From Oscillospiraceae bacterium (GTDB lineage Bacteria > Bacillota > Clostridia > Oscillospirales > Oscillospiraceae): DNA of 48,200 bases. The notes under the pieces were generated by a model. It saw only the letters and a list, made by a program, of their open reading frames with translations, was not told where the DNA came from and ran no database searches. The stretch spans positions 1 to 48,200 of the forward strand of contig JAGASJ010000006.1 of assembly GCA_017621795.1 (NCBI GenBank). Reading direction: 5' to 3'. Each line of letters begins with the position of its first letter. Position 1 is the stretch's first letter. Shown here in pieces: positions 1 through 8,835 of the stretch. The translations under genes and the position numbers were made by a program.

Positions 1-3000
1 GGCCAATTGGAATTCAGTCTTTCTGTAGATAAAAATGCACACACGATCCGGCTGCCTGCCGGTTTGGAGCTGGGTGGCTACACCTTGGCGGAAGATTTTA
101 TCTTCTACACCGATGCGAACGGCCATATAACGGAGGATAAAACACCGGAGAGCACAGATCCTACAGAACCTCCGACGACAGAGCCCACAGAACCTACAGA
201 GCCCACAGAGCCCCCGACGATGGAACCGGATTCCTACGAGTTTTCCATCACCGGAGTAGCATCCGGTGTATACCGCAGCAATAACAGTGACTGGTATATT
301 ATTTTAAATACCGCTGATTCGGCTTTTGAGCTGGGAACAACTGTTGGCTGGGTTGCGCCGTTAACGGAAGGCGGTGCCAAGGTTTGGTTCCAGTCCAATG
401 CCGCAATGGGACAAGGCGGCGGCAAGCTGATCTTCACGTTAGAGGCGAGCAAGGACGAGCATTCGGTAACCTTACCGGCAGGACTGGCGCTGGGTAATTA
501 TTTCCTCCGGGAAGACTTCACCTTCTACACACACCTTAGCGGTGCAGTGGATACGGTACGGCCTACAGTTCTGAAGCAGTGGGGTATGACCCTTGGCGAC
601 GATCTGGATATGAACTTCTCTGTATCGGTTAATGAAAGTGAAGTTGCCAGTACCTGTGTACAAGTATCCGTTGCAGACGAAACCGTCTTGCTTTATCCGG
701 AAACGCTGGATCACGAAACCGGAAACTATATATTCTCTGTGGAGCTGGCAGCTGCACAGATGACCGAAACGGTTACCTTTACCTTGCTGGTGGGAGATTC
801 GGTAAAAGAAACCAATACATACACGGCCAGCCAGTATGCAAGCTATATTCTCAGTAATGATCAGTTCAATGAGACGACTAAAAATCTCGTTCGGGCAATG
901 CTTGTGTACGGTGCAAAGGCGCAAGCCTACTTCCGGTACAATACAGATGACTACGCCGATGCCGGTATTGAATACGAGCAGGCAGCTGTGCCCAGTGAGA
1001 TCGCGCCCCCGACATTGACCGGTGCAGTGGATGGACTGAGATACTACGGCGCATCCATGCTGTTTGCCTCCAAGCACGCAGTTCGCTACTACTTTATCCT
1101 CTCTGACGGCGCCAACATTGCGGATTATACCTTCACGGCCGGAGAAGAGGTGTTGACCGCCAAAGCCAAGGACGGTATGTATTTTGTAGATGTGGCCGGG
1201 ATCAATCCCCAGGATCTGGATCAGCCCATCCAAGTAACCGTTACCTGCGGTGAAAGTGCGTTGACGGTTGGCTACAGCGCGATGCACTACATTGTCAGAA
1301 TGTTCGGTAGCAATACCGGCAGCGAGCTGCAGGCGTTGCTGCAGGCAATGTATACCTACCATCTGGCAGCCGAAGACTATGTCGTGGCAGCTTATAAACC
1401 CACATCTTTGACCGTGTCGCTTTATGATCCCCAGGAATCCGTGTATGGATTTACATTCAACACCAATGCAAAGCCTTTGAATACGGTGGTGCAGGTCAAA
1501 AAAGAAGGTACGGAAGAATGGAAGGAATACCCCGTTTCTTCTGTGAGCGCAACAACCTATAATGAAAATGATGTTGCTTTGAACTACTATATCTCCAAAG
1601 CGGAGGTGCAGTTAGAGAAAAACAGCAGCTATACCTACCGCATCTATGACAAAGAGATGAAGGTGGGTACAGAATATGCAACACTGACTGCCAAGGATCC
1701 TCAAACCGATTCCTTTACCTTTGTACACGTCAGCGATACACAGGAAGGCTCTACATATTTTAACCGCGTCCTTGCGCAGGTGACTGACCGTGCGGATTTC
1801 ATACTCCATACGGGCGATGTGGTGCAAAATTCCAAGTACGAGTACGAGTGGACGGAGATGCTGGATGATAACTTTGCGTATCTTTCCCGTATTCCTGTAA
1901 TGGCGATCTCCGGCAATCACGAGACGACCTATAATACAAGAGGCGTTGCGGAAACCTTTAAGCACTTTCATAACGCCATCCCCGCACAGGCTTCCACCAA
2001 TCTGGGTTATTTCTACAGCTTCATTTACGGCGATGTGAAATTTATTATGCTCAACACCAATGATCTGACTGGCAATAAGCTCAAAGCTGAGCAGTATAAT
2101 TGGCTTGTGAATGAACTGAAAACAAACACCTGCAAGTGGACCGTGGTAGCGCTGCACAATCCGATGTATTCCGCCGGAAGATACGGTTCGGACAGCACGA
2201 AAAATGAGATTGCCCTTGCCTTGCAGGAGCAGTTACGGGGACTTTTTGCCCAATACGGTGTGGATATTGTATTACAGGGACACGATCACGTTATTTCCAA
2301 AACAAAGCCGCTTGATGGCAACGGGATCGCCCTATCCGAAGTTATTGAAAATATGGATGGTGTGGAATATTCTGTTAATCCCGGCGGTGTTATTTATTTG
2401 ATGAACGGTCCTGCCGGCAGTCAAACACGGGTGCCCTATGTAACAAATGATACGCGGTATGCGTATGCAGAAGGTTCTAAAGCAGCATCCTGGGCAGAAC
2501 TTTCCTTTGAGGGGGATATCTTGACGGTTACTGTGAAATACCACGACGGAACGAACGAAAAAGTGTATCATACCTGGGGCATCAAAAAGGATGCATCCGA
2601 TGTACCTGCTGTGCGTGTCTCCTCCGTGTATCCCTATGCAGATTTTGCAAAGGCATATCTGGAGGCAGAAGATCCCAATGTGTCCGATTATACCTGTGGC
2701 TCTGTGAATCCCAATGTAGATACGGTTATTTCTTGGAAAAGCAACAGCCAGGCTACCGGTTATACGGTTTTGCTGTCTACCGAAAAGGATTACAGCAATG
2801 CAAAAACCTATAATGTACCTGCCGAAAACTGCTCTGTGGCAGTGAACAACCTGCTCAAGGCGCAAACTTATTATGTAAAAGTTATGGCAGATGGTACTGT
2901 TGCGGCAGTGGAGACTTCCTTTACCACCACCGATCTGGGCCCCCGTGTGATGACGGTGGATGGCGTATACAATGTTCGGGATATGGGCGGCTATGTCACC

Positions 3001-4131
3001 GCATCCGGTAAGACCACCAAACAAGGCCTGATCTATCGTGGCGGCGCACTCAGCCCTTCCGCAGACTACCCCAATGTCCAGATCACCGAAGTCGGCATTG
3101 CGACGATGGCAGAAGAGATGGGCATTCGTACAGAAATCGATTTCCGAAATTCCACCGAGGCACTGGGCGTTACAGAAAGCCCTATCCCCGATGCAGAATT
3201 GATCTACTGCACACTGGGCGGATATGACTCCGGAATGATCGATTACGCAGAGTCCTACAAGAAGACTTTCCAGCTTCTGGCACGGCCTGAAAGCTATCCC
3301 GTTTATTACCATTGTACCGGCGGCGCTGACCGCACCGGAACGGTGTCCTATTTGTTGGGGGCGCTCCTTGGTATGGATGAGGCAGACCTGATCCGTGATT
3401 ACGAATTTACAAGCTTCTCCATGTATGGCGAACGAAATTCTAAAACGACGAAATATGCCTTTGGCGCGATGTGTGCGTTGCTGGAAACCTATGAGGGTGC
3501 AACCCTTGCGGATAAGGCAGAGCAGTATCTGCTTTCTATCGGTGTTACAGAAGATGAGATATTCAACATCCGTGCCATTATGTTTGGTGAGGAGCCTAAA
3601 GAGCTGCCGGAAGATGGTGCGGACACACCGGAAGATGCTGTGCCGAATTTCTTCGATTATATGGTCAGCAAGGAAACCATCACCCTCAATAGCAGTATGA
3701 CCTCGGTGACCTCCGATCTGGCAGTTGGCTACGGACAAACCGTGCGTATTCCGCTGGATACGCAAATCGTATCCACTGGCAGCGGCAGACTGTTGGTGTA
3801 TATCGGCAGCTACGGCCTGAATATGCGGGGCAATTCCCTGCGGTTCCACATCAATGATGGCTCTGATACGGAGATAAAACCCCGACCCGACAGTACAGCA
3901 TATATGATCTACAATAATTTCTTCGATGACGGCGGCTATATGGATCTGACGGTTACCTTGACAGATACCGGTGTGACCTTTGACATTGTGGCTGTAAACA
4001 GCCGCAGCAGCCAGACCTTCAGCTACACCTACGAAAATGTACGGATTGCCAATGACATCGCTTCTGCTGATGCCAAAATCACGGTAAAGATCGATCCGAC
4101 CCAAGTCAGCGAAGTGATCCTTGCACCGTAA
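1..4131 (+). CDS. Large extracellular protein with metallophosphatase and tyrosine-phosphatase domains (5' end missing)
   Basis: The reading frame is open at base 1, so the N-terminus, including any signal peptide, lies outside. Counting from base 1, the visible 1376 residues hold the end of one beta-sandwich repeat, a Pro/Thr/Glu-rich linker (about 45-80), a second copy of that repeat (about 80-185), and beta-rich modules with an AMLVYGAKAQ segment common in clostridial surface proteins. A purple-acid-phosphatase-like Fn3 and a calcineurin-like metallophosphoesterase follow (SDTQ about 579, GDVV about 606, GNHE about 638, LHNP about 718, GHDH about 761). After another Fn3 comes a Cys phosphatase domain of the lipid/tyrosine phosphatase family (NVRDMGG about 990, HCTGGADRTG about 1104, a CX5R loop), then a C-terminal beta domain. 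It probably removes phosphate from extracellular substrates; the substrate is unknown. No LPXTG or SLH anchor is visible at the C-terminus. Confidence 0.85.
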   Translation, partial: GQLEFSLSVDKNAHTIRLPAGLELGGYTLAEDFIFYTDANGHITEDKTPESTDPTEPPTTEPTEPTEPTEPPTMEPDSYEFSITGVASGVYRSNNSDWYIILNTADSAFELGTTVGWVAPLTEGGAKVWFQSNAAMGQGGGKLIFTLEASKDEHSVTLPAGLALGNYFLREDFTFYTHLSGAVDTVRPTVLKQWGMTLGDDLDMNFSVSVNESEVASTCVQVSVADETVLLYPETLDHETGNYIFSVELAAAQMTETVTFTLLVGDSVKETNTYTASQYASYILSNDQFNETTKNLVRAMLVYGAKAQAYFRYNTDDYADAGIEYEQAAVPSEIAPPTLTGAVDGLRYYGASMLFASKHAVRYYFILSDGANIADYTFTAGEEVLTAKAKDGMYFVDVAGINPQDLDQPIQVTVTCGESALTVGYSAMHYIVRMFGSNTGSELQALLQAMYTYHLAAEDYVVAAYKPTSLTVSLYDPQESVYGFTFNTNAKPLNTVVQVKKEGTEEWKEYPVSSVSATTYNENDVALNYYISKAEVQLEKNSSYTYRIYDKEMKVGTEYATLTAKDPQTDSFTFVHVSDTQEGSTYFNRVLAQVTDRADFILHTGDVVQNSKYEYEWTEMLDDNFAYLSRIPVMAISGNHETTYNTRGVAETFKHFHNAIPAQASTNLGYFYSFIYGDVKFIMLNTNDLTGNKLKAEQYNWLVNELKTNTCKWTVVALHNPMYSAGRYGSDSTKNEIALALQEQLRGLFAQYGVDIVLQGHDHVISKTKPLDGNGIALSEVIENMDGVEYSVNPGGVIYLMNGPAGSQTRVPYVTNDTRYAYAEGSKAASWAELSFEGDILTVTVKYHDGTNEKVYHTWGIKKDASDVPAVRVSSVYPYADFAKAYLEAEDPNVSDYTCGSVNPNVDTVISWKSNSQATGYTVLLSTEKDYSNAKTYNVPAENCSVAVNNLLKAQTYYVKVMADGTVAAVETSFTTTDLGPRVMTVDGVYNVRDMGGYVTASGKTTKQGLIYRGGALSPSADYPNVQITEVGIATMAEEMGIRTEIDFRNSTEALGVTESPIPDAELIYCTLGGYDSGMIDYAESYKKTFQLLARPESYPVYYHCTGGADRTGTVSYLLGALLGMDEADLIRDYEFTSFSMYGERNSKTTKYAFGAMCALLETYEGATLADKAEQYLLSIGVTEDEIFNIRAIMFGEEPKELPEDGADTPEDAVPNFFDYMVSKETITLNSSMTSVTSDLAVGYGQTVRIPLDTQIVSTGSGRLLVYIGSYGLNMRGNSLRFHINDGSDTEIKPRPDSTAYMIYNNFFDDGGYMDLTVTLTDTGVTFDIVAVNSRSSQTFSYTYENVRIANDIASADAKITVKIDPTQVSEVILAP

Positions 4132-4182
4132 GAAGGGGTAGGGCATCATTTCCTTACCATCGAGGCCCTTTGATCCAAACAA

Positions 4183-4215
4183 AACCGGTTGAGCTTGTGC
4201 TCAACCGGTTTTTAT
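4183..4215. terminator. Bidirectional intrinsic terminator
   Basis: Twelve-base perfect stem (AACCGGTTGAGC / GCTCAACCGGTT) with a TTGT loop, followed by T on the plus strand and preceded by A residues. It lies between the convergent ends of the phosphatase gene and the XRE regulator. Confidence 0.8.
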
Positions 4216-4229
4216 AATTGCATAGATGA

Positions 4230-4802
4230 TTAAATCGGAATTTCGTAATTGCACTTTATCAGGTTCCATCCGTCAATGCGGATGCTGCTTCCCTCCAAAG
4301 GATGCTCCAATGGTCGGGTTTCCACAAAAACATCTGTCACAGTGACTAAAAACTGACGGTTATCCTTTTGGACCAAATAAAAAGCCTTGTCTTTACTTTT
4401 TAGGCGGTCCAACGGATTTGACCGGCAATCGGCAGGGGTGTCGGCAAGCAGCTCCAAGCTGGCGGGATCCTGACGCCCAAGCAGAGGATAGATGGTTGCA
4501 TCCGGGAATTTGTCCCGTACGACCCGATCTTTTTTGACTTTGCTGCAGCCGTAGCCATAAGTGGCAAGGTTATAGCTTTCCCGGATCACAGAATCCTTAG
4601 CAGTCTCTGCTTCATCCAGCAGATGGTCTACGCTGACATTCAGAAGTCTGGCCAAAACCTTCAGGTTTCCCACATCCGGCAGACCCTTATCGGTTTCCCA
4701 TTTGGCGATGGCAGAACGGGAAACGGACATCTTTTCTGCCAATTGCTCCTGGGATAGGCAGCATTTTTTCCTGGCTTCTCTGATTTTTTCGCCTAAAGTC
4801 AT
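4230..4802 (-). CDS. XRE-family transcriptional regulator
   Basis: A 190-aa protein with an N-terminal HTH_XRE domain (about residues 5-62; the pattern LSQEQLAEKMSVSRSAIAKWE is a standard recognition fold with hallmark Q and S positions). The C-terminal 120 residues are not a family I recognise and may be a sensor domain. An AGGAGGT ribosome site lies 7 bases before the ATG. It is transcribed divergently from the leader and ABC exporter operon, with palindromes between the two promoters, so it is the obvious candidate local regulator of the exporter and of itself. DNA binding is well supported; the target and signal are inferred. Confidence 0.85.
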   Translation of the reverse strand: MTLGEKIREARKKCCLSQEQLAEKMSVSRSAIAKWETDKGLPDVGNLKVLARLLNVSVDHLLDEAETAKDSVIRESYNLATYGYGCSKVKKDRVVRDKFPDATIYPLLGRQDPASLELLADTPADCRSNPLDRLKSKDKAFYLVQKDNRQFLVTVTDVFVETRPLEHPLEGSSIRIDGWNLIKCNYEIPI

Positions 4803-4833
4803 TTATCTACCTCCTCTCGGCTCAGCTTTCACC

Positions 4834-4862
4834 ATCTTACCGAATTTTTTACAAAAAATCAA
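4834..4862 (-). promoter_or_regulatory. Promoter of the XRE regulator
   Basis: On the minus strand, -35 TTGATT (4857-4862), a 17-base spacer and -10 TAAGAT (4834-4839), then the AGGAGGT site and start codon at 4802. Confidence 0.6.
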
Positions 4863-4876
4863 CCATATATCGCAAT

Positions 4877-4898
4877 CGGTTCTGTTACGAACCGTAAC
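4877..4898. promoter_or_regulatory. Overlapping palindromes between divergent promoters (candidate operator)
   Basis: Two interlocking inverted repeats: CGGTTC-N6-GAACCG (4877-4894) and GTTACG-AAC-CGTAAC (4884-4898). They lie 16 bases before the exporter -35 and 15 bases before the regulator -35, the position expected for the XRE protein to control both. Binding is inferred. Confidence 0.5.
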
Positions 4899-4914
4899 GG
4901 CTACGGATAATCCC

Positions 4915-4943
4915 TTGACAGCATATCCTGGCGGTGCTATGAT
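4915..4943 (+). promoter_or_regulatory. Consensus promoter of the leader and ABC exporter operon
   Basis: Perfect -35 TTGACA (4915-4920), 17-base spacer and -10 TATGAT (4938-4943). Transcription should begin near 4950, leaving a leader of about 185 bases before the first exporter gene. Confidence 0.8.
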
Positions 4944-4977
4944 ACTGGTAAATTATGAAAGAAAGGAGCAATTAAAT

Positions 4978-5037
4978 ATGTTGATGAACAGAAGGATTAT
5001 TCATAGCGGAAGTATTGCTCCTTTGCGGTCAGTATAG
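4978..5037 (+). CDS. 19-aa leader peptide upstream of the ABC exporter
   Basis: ORF encoding MLMNRRIIHSGSIAPLRSV with a strong AAAGGAG site 9 bases before the ATG and a TAG stop. It sits between the promoter and an intrinsic terminator, all upstream of the exporter. The segment holding its Shine-Dalgarno (AAAGGAGCAAT, 4962-4972) is perfectly complementary to ATTGCTCCTTT inside its own distal coding part (5014-5024), so its translation and the RNA fold are coupled. The arrangement matches bmrB, the leader of bmrCD in Bacillus subtilis, which controls the exporter by ribosome-mediated attenuation. I see no residue similarity to bmrB; the likeness is in layout. Confidence 0.6.
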   Translation: MLMNRRIIHSGSIAPLRSV

Positions 5038-5069
5038 GTGTTTTGTGCGCTTATTTACTGCGTTTACAA

Positions 5070-5100
5070 GGGTGCAGGCTTCTGCCTGCACCCTTTTTTT
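5070..5100 (+). terminator. Attenuator: intrinsic terminator before the ABC exporter
   Basis: Perfect 10-bp GC-rich stem (GGGTGCAGGC / GCCTGCACCC), a TTCT loop and seven T residues, ending 33 bases before the exporter ATG and downstream of the leader ORF. No gene precedes it on this strand other than the leader, so it is best read as a regulated attenuator. Confidence 0.75.
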
Positions 5101-5133
5101 ACGCCTAAGATCAATAAGAAATGGAGATCGAAA

Positions 5134-6939
5134 ATGAAAAACAAGCAAACGATTTCATTGCTGTGGCGCTTTCTCAAAGGCGCCAAGCGTTACTTTCTCA
5201 TAACCATCCTTGCAGCGGGCATAACCGCCCTGGCAGATATGCTCCAGCCTCAAATTATTCGTGCCGCTATTGACTGCGCTTTGGGCGGCAAAGAGGCGGA
5301 TTTTCCCGCATTTGTGATGAATGCGGTGGACCGTATCGGAGGATTTGCCTACTTGGGACAGCATTTATGGATCATGGCCCTTGCTGTACTGATCGTGGCC
5401 TTGGTACAGGTGGTCTCTCAGTATACCTTTCGGGTGTTTAATACCAAGGCATCGGAAACATTGGTCAAAACGATGCGCGATCAGCTCTTTTCCCATATTC
5501 AGCATCTTCCATTCTCCTGGCACATGAAAAACCGCACAGGAGACATTATCCAGCGCTGCACCTCAGATATTGACACTACAAAAAACTTTCTGTCTGAACA
5601 ACTCACTTCCGTTTTTCGCATCGCGTTGCTGCTCATTTTGTCCGTGGCGTTTATGTGTTCTATGCACCCGCTGCTTACTTTGATCGCAATGCTTCCCACG
5701 CCGGTGATCATCCTGTATTCCTTCCGTTTTCACAAGAAAATTCATGACGGATTTGAGAAATGTGACGAAAGCGAAGGAAAGCTTTCCGCTATGGCACAGG
5801 AAAATCTCACCGGTGTACGGGTGGTAAGAGCCTTTGGCCGGGAGCGAGCGGAAATTGAGAAATTTGAAAAACAAAATAATGACTATACGACCTTGTGGGA
5901 GAAAATGGGCAAGACCCTTTCCCGGTTTTGGAGCATCTCCGACATTCTCTCCGGCGTACAGGTGATGCTGGTGGTGATCTTTGGCGCGGTTTATTGTGTC
6001 CGTGGCAGTCTGCTGGAGGGGGAATATATCTCCTTTATCTCCTATAACGCGATGATGGTGTGGCCTATTCGTCAGTTGGGACGTATGATCTCCGAGCTAA
6101 GCAAAGCCGGCGTATCCATTGATCGGGTGGCCTACATTATGAATTCCCCCGTGGAGCAGGATGCGCCTGATGCCATAGATGCGCCTATGGACGGTGATAT
6201 ATGCTTTGACCATGTCAGCTTCGCCTACGAAAACAGTCCCGAAATTCTCCACGACATTCATTTTACAATGAAGGCGGGTACGACCTTGGGTATTTTGGGA
6301 GGCACCGGCAGCGGTAAATCCACGTTGATGCTGCTTCTTGACAAGCTGTATCCTTTGGAGGAAGGTTGCGGACGAATCACCATTGGCGGAACGGATATCC
6401 GCAAGATTCGCACCGGGCATTTGCGCCAAAATATTGGAATGGTGTTGCAGGAGCCGTACCTGTTCTCCCGTACCATCGCCGAAAATATTGGCATTACATC
6501 TCCCGAGCCGGATATGGAGGCCATCCGTGCCGCTGCGCAGGCAGCCGCGCTGGACGAGTCCATCAATTCCTTCACCGCCGGTTACGACACGATGGTAGGT
6601 GAGCGGGGTGTCACCCTTTCCGGCGGGCAAAAACAGCGTGCGGCCATTGCCCGTATGCTGGTAAATGATACGCCCATTATGATCTTTGACGATTCCTTGT
6701 CTGCGGTGGACACCGAAACCGATGCAAAAATTCGTCAGGCTATCGAAAAAAGGTTTGGAAAAGCCAGCGTAATTCTGATTTCACACAGAATCACAACGCT
6801 TTCCGCGGCAGACAAAATTATTGTACTGGATCGTGGCCGTATCGTTGAAGAAGGCACCCACGATACACTGAAGTCTGCCGGGGGAATCTATCAAAAAATT
6901 TACGAAGCCCAAAGCGGCATTCAGGAGGTGTGTCCGTAA
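5134..6939 (+). CDS. ABC exporter subunit A (degenerate Walker B), heterodimer partner
   Basis: A 601-aa half-transporter with an N-terminal six-helix exporter domain (about 15-310) and a C-terminal ATPase. Walker A is GGTGSGKS near residue 390 and the signature LSGGQ near 495. Walker B ends IFDD near 516, with Asp where the catalytic Glu should be. That is the mark of the degenerate-site subunit in heterodimeric exporters such as BmrCD, LmrCD and TM287/288. The upstream in-frame extension to 5038 would run through the attenuator; ATG 5134 has GGAG 7 bases before it and starts a normal sequence. The next gene starts at its stop codon. It probably exports drugs or another amphipathic compound across the cytoplasmic membrane; the substrate is unknown. 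Confidence 0.9.
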   Translation: MKNKQTISLLWRFLKGAKRYFLITILAAGITALADMLQPQIIRAAIDCALGGKEADFPAFVMNAVDRIGGFAYLGQHLWIMALAVLIVALVQVVSQYTFRVFNTKASETLVKTMRDQLFSHIQHLPFSWHMKNRTGDIIQRCTSDIDTTKNFLSEQLTSVFRIALLLILSVAFMCSMHPLLTLIAMLPTPVIILYSFRFHKKIHDGFEKCDESEGKLSAMAQENLTGVRVVRAFGRERAEIEKFEKQNNDYTTLWEKMGKTLSRFWSISDILSGVQVMLVVIFGAVYCVRGSLLEGEYISFISYNAMMVWPIRQLGRMISELSKAGVSIDRVAYIMNSPVEQDAPDAIDAPMDGDICFDHVSFAYENSPEILHDIHFTMKAGTTLGILGGTGSGKSTLMLLLDKLYPLEEGCGRITIGGTDIRKIRTGHLRQNIGMVLQEPYLFSRTIAENIGITSPEPDMEAIRAAAQAAALDESINSFTAGYDTMVGERGVTLSGGQKQRAAIARMLVNDTPIMIFDDSLSAVDTETDAKIRQAIEKRFGKASVILISHRITTLSAADKIIVLDRGRIVEEGTHDTLKSAGGIYQKIYEAQSGIQEVCP

Positions 6940-8744
6940 TGGCGGATCAGACGACCAAACATTTGAAATTCTTTGGTATTGGCAGGATCATTCCATACCT
7001 CTCCAAGGTCAATAAGCTCATATTTTTAATGGTCTTTTTCGGACTGACAGGCAGCCTGACGGATATTATCCTGCCGCTGTTCCAGCGCTATGCATTGGAT
7101 CATTTTGTGGGGCAAGGTGCCTTTGATACCATTGCAATATTCACCGTTTTTTACCTGATGACGATCCTGATCGCTGCTGTATCCAATTACATCTCCTGTG
7201 CGCTGGCCATCATCATCGAAATGCGCACCAATCGAGAGCTGCGGCAGCTGGGGTTTAACCATCTGCAAACCTTGTCCTTCTCCTATTTTAATCAGAACAG
7301 TGTCGGATACATCCACGCCCGTCTTATGAGTGACACCTCCCGCATCGGTAGCTTGGTATCCTGGACGTTGGTGGACTGCGTTTGGCGTTTCAGTTATCTC
7401 ATTGGTGCAATTGTGGTGATGATCGTTTTGAATGCGAAGCTGGCGGCAATGGTGCTGTCCATCCTTCCGTTGCTGACGGTACTGTATGCAATTTTTCAAA
7501 AACGGCTGATTACTGTAAATCGGCAGGTGCGGGAGATCAACGCCCAAATTACCGGCAATTATAACGAGGGCATCACCGGTGCGAAAACGATCAAATCACT
7601 GGGCATCGAGGAAAAAATCCAGTCCCGCTTCACAGAGGAAACCCAAAATATGCGAAAAAAGAGCATTCAGGCATCCCGTTTACGGGGTCTGTTTGCCGGC
7701 ACGATGAATCTTGCATCCAGTGTTGCCCTGGCCATCGTGCTTTGGAAGGGCGGATATATTGCCACTGAGGAACTGGGGACGTTTTCTGTATTTATGTCTT
7801 ATGCCCAGGGGATGATGGAGCCTCTGCGGTGGTTGGTGGACATCATCTCCGATCTGATCACTACCCAAGTCAATATTGAGCGCTTCACAAATCTGCTGGC
7901 GGTAAAATCCGATGTAGAGGATTCGCCGGAGGTTGTGGAGAAATACGGCGACATCCTTAACCCCAAAAAGGAGAACTGGGAAGAACTGCGAGGGGATATC
8001 GAATTTAAGGATGTAACCTTCCAATATCCGGACGGTGACGAGACGGTCCTGGAGCATTTCTCCTTAAAAGTACCCTTTGGTTCTCATCTTGCCATTGTGG
8101 GGGAGACCGGTGCAGGCAAATCCACCCTGGTGAATCTTGTCTGTCGGTTCTACGAGCCGACACAAGGCAGGGTGTTGATCGATGGCAGGGATGCCCGGGA
8201 ACGTAGCCAGCTTTGGCTTCATTCTGCTATAGGCTATGTACTGCAAACGCCCCATCTGTTCTCAGGTACAGTGCGGGAAAATCTGCTGATGGGAAATCCT
8301 GACGCATCGGAGGACCAAATTTGGCAGGCTATTCACGCTGTTTCCGCGGATGATGTAATTGCCCATTTGGAAAAGGGCTTAGACACCGATGTGGGAGAGG
8401 GCGGCGACCTGCTTTCCACCGGCGAGAAGCAACTGATTTCCTTTGCACGGGCCATTTTGGCAGATCCGAAGATCCTGATACTGGACGAGGCTACGGCTTC
8501 CGTGGATACGCTCACAGAAGCAAAAATCCAAGCTGCACTTGAAGGTGTTACCGCAGGCCGAACTTCTTTAATGATTGCCCATCGGCTTTCTACCGTGCGG
8601 AATGCAGACATTATACTGGTGGTAAAAAACGGACGAATCGTGGAGCAAGGCTCCCACAGTGAGCTTTTAAAGCTGCAGGGCTATTATTATGAGCTGTATA
8701 CCCGCCAATACGAAGAGGAAGCTACCGCAAAGATTCTTGCATAA
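6939..8744 (+). CDS. ABC exporter subunit B (canonical Walker B), heterodimer partner
   Basis: A 601-aa half-transporter of exactly the same length as its partner. The stop TAA and the start ATG overlap by one base, and AGGAGG lies 10 bases upstream; a GTG nine bases earlier is possible but too close to that site. Membrane helices fill about residues 25-310. The ATPase has Walker A GETGAGKS near 388 and Walker B LILDE near 513 with the catalytic Glu. Its signature reads LSTGE rather than LSGGQ. With subunit A this makes one intact ATP site (B Walker motifs plus A signature) and one degenerate site, so the two should work only as a heterodimer. Confidence 0.9.
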   Translation: MADQTTKHLKFFGIGRIIPYLSKVNKLIFLMVFFGLTGSLTDIILPLFQRYALDHFVGQGAFDTIAIFTVFYLMTILIAAVSNYISCALAIIIEMRTNRELRQLGFNHLQTLSFSYFNQNSVGYIHARLMSDTSRIGSLVSWTLVDCVWRFSYLIGAIVVMIVLNAKLAAMVLSILPLLTVLYAIFQKRLITVNRQVREINAQITGNYNEGITGAKTIKSLGIEEKIQSRFTEETQNMRKKSIQASRLRGLFAGTMNLASSVALAIVLWKGGYIATEELGTFSVFMSYAQGMMEPLRWLVDIISDLITTQVNIERFTNLLAVKSDVEDSPEVVEKYGDILNPKKENWEELRGDIEFKDVTFQYPDGDETVLEHFSLKVPFGSHLAIVGETGAGKSTLVNLVCRFYEPTQGRVLIDGRDARERSQLWLHSAIGYVLQTPHLFSGTVRENLLMGNPDASEDQIWQAIHAVSADDVIAHLEKGLDTDVGEGGDLLSTGEKQLISFARAILADPKILILDEATASVDTLTEAKIQAALEGVTAGRTSLMIAHRLSTVRNADIILVVKNGRIVEQGSHSELLKLQGYYYELYTRQYEEEATAKILA

Positions 8745-8778
8745 TTTTATCATCACACTAAAAAAACCCTTGAGGCCA

Positions 8779-8807
8779 TTGACGAAAATGAGGGAAAGCA
8801 ATACAAT
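8779..8807 (+). promoter_or_regulatory. Promoter of the small Cys-phosphatase gene
   Basis: TTGACG (8779-8784), 17-base spacer, TACAAT (8802-8807), about 30 bases before the coding region. Confidence 0.55.
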
Positions 8808-8835
8808 GGTCTCACAGAAAGGTTGGTGATATGAA

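Noticed and set aside
2332-4182. 616-codon minus-strand open frame
   Set aside because: It lies opposite the phosphatase gene, has no ribosome site, a His/Cys/Ile-rich composition and no domain; an antisense artefact of codon use.
5038-5133. Upstream extension of exporter subunit A
   Set aside because: The added residues are encoded by the leader region and terminator hairpin; ATG 5134 has its own ribosome site.
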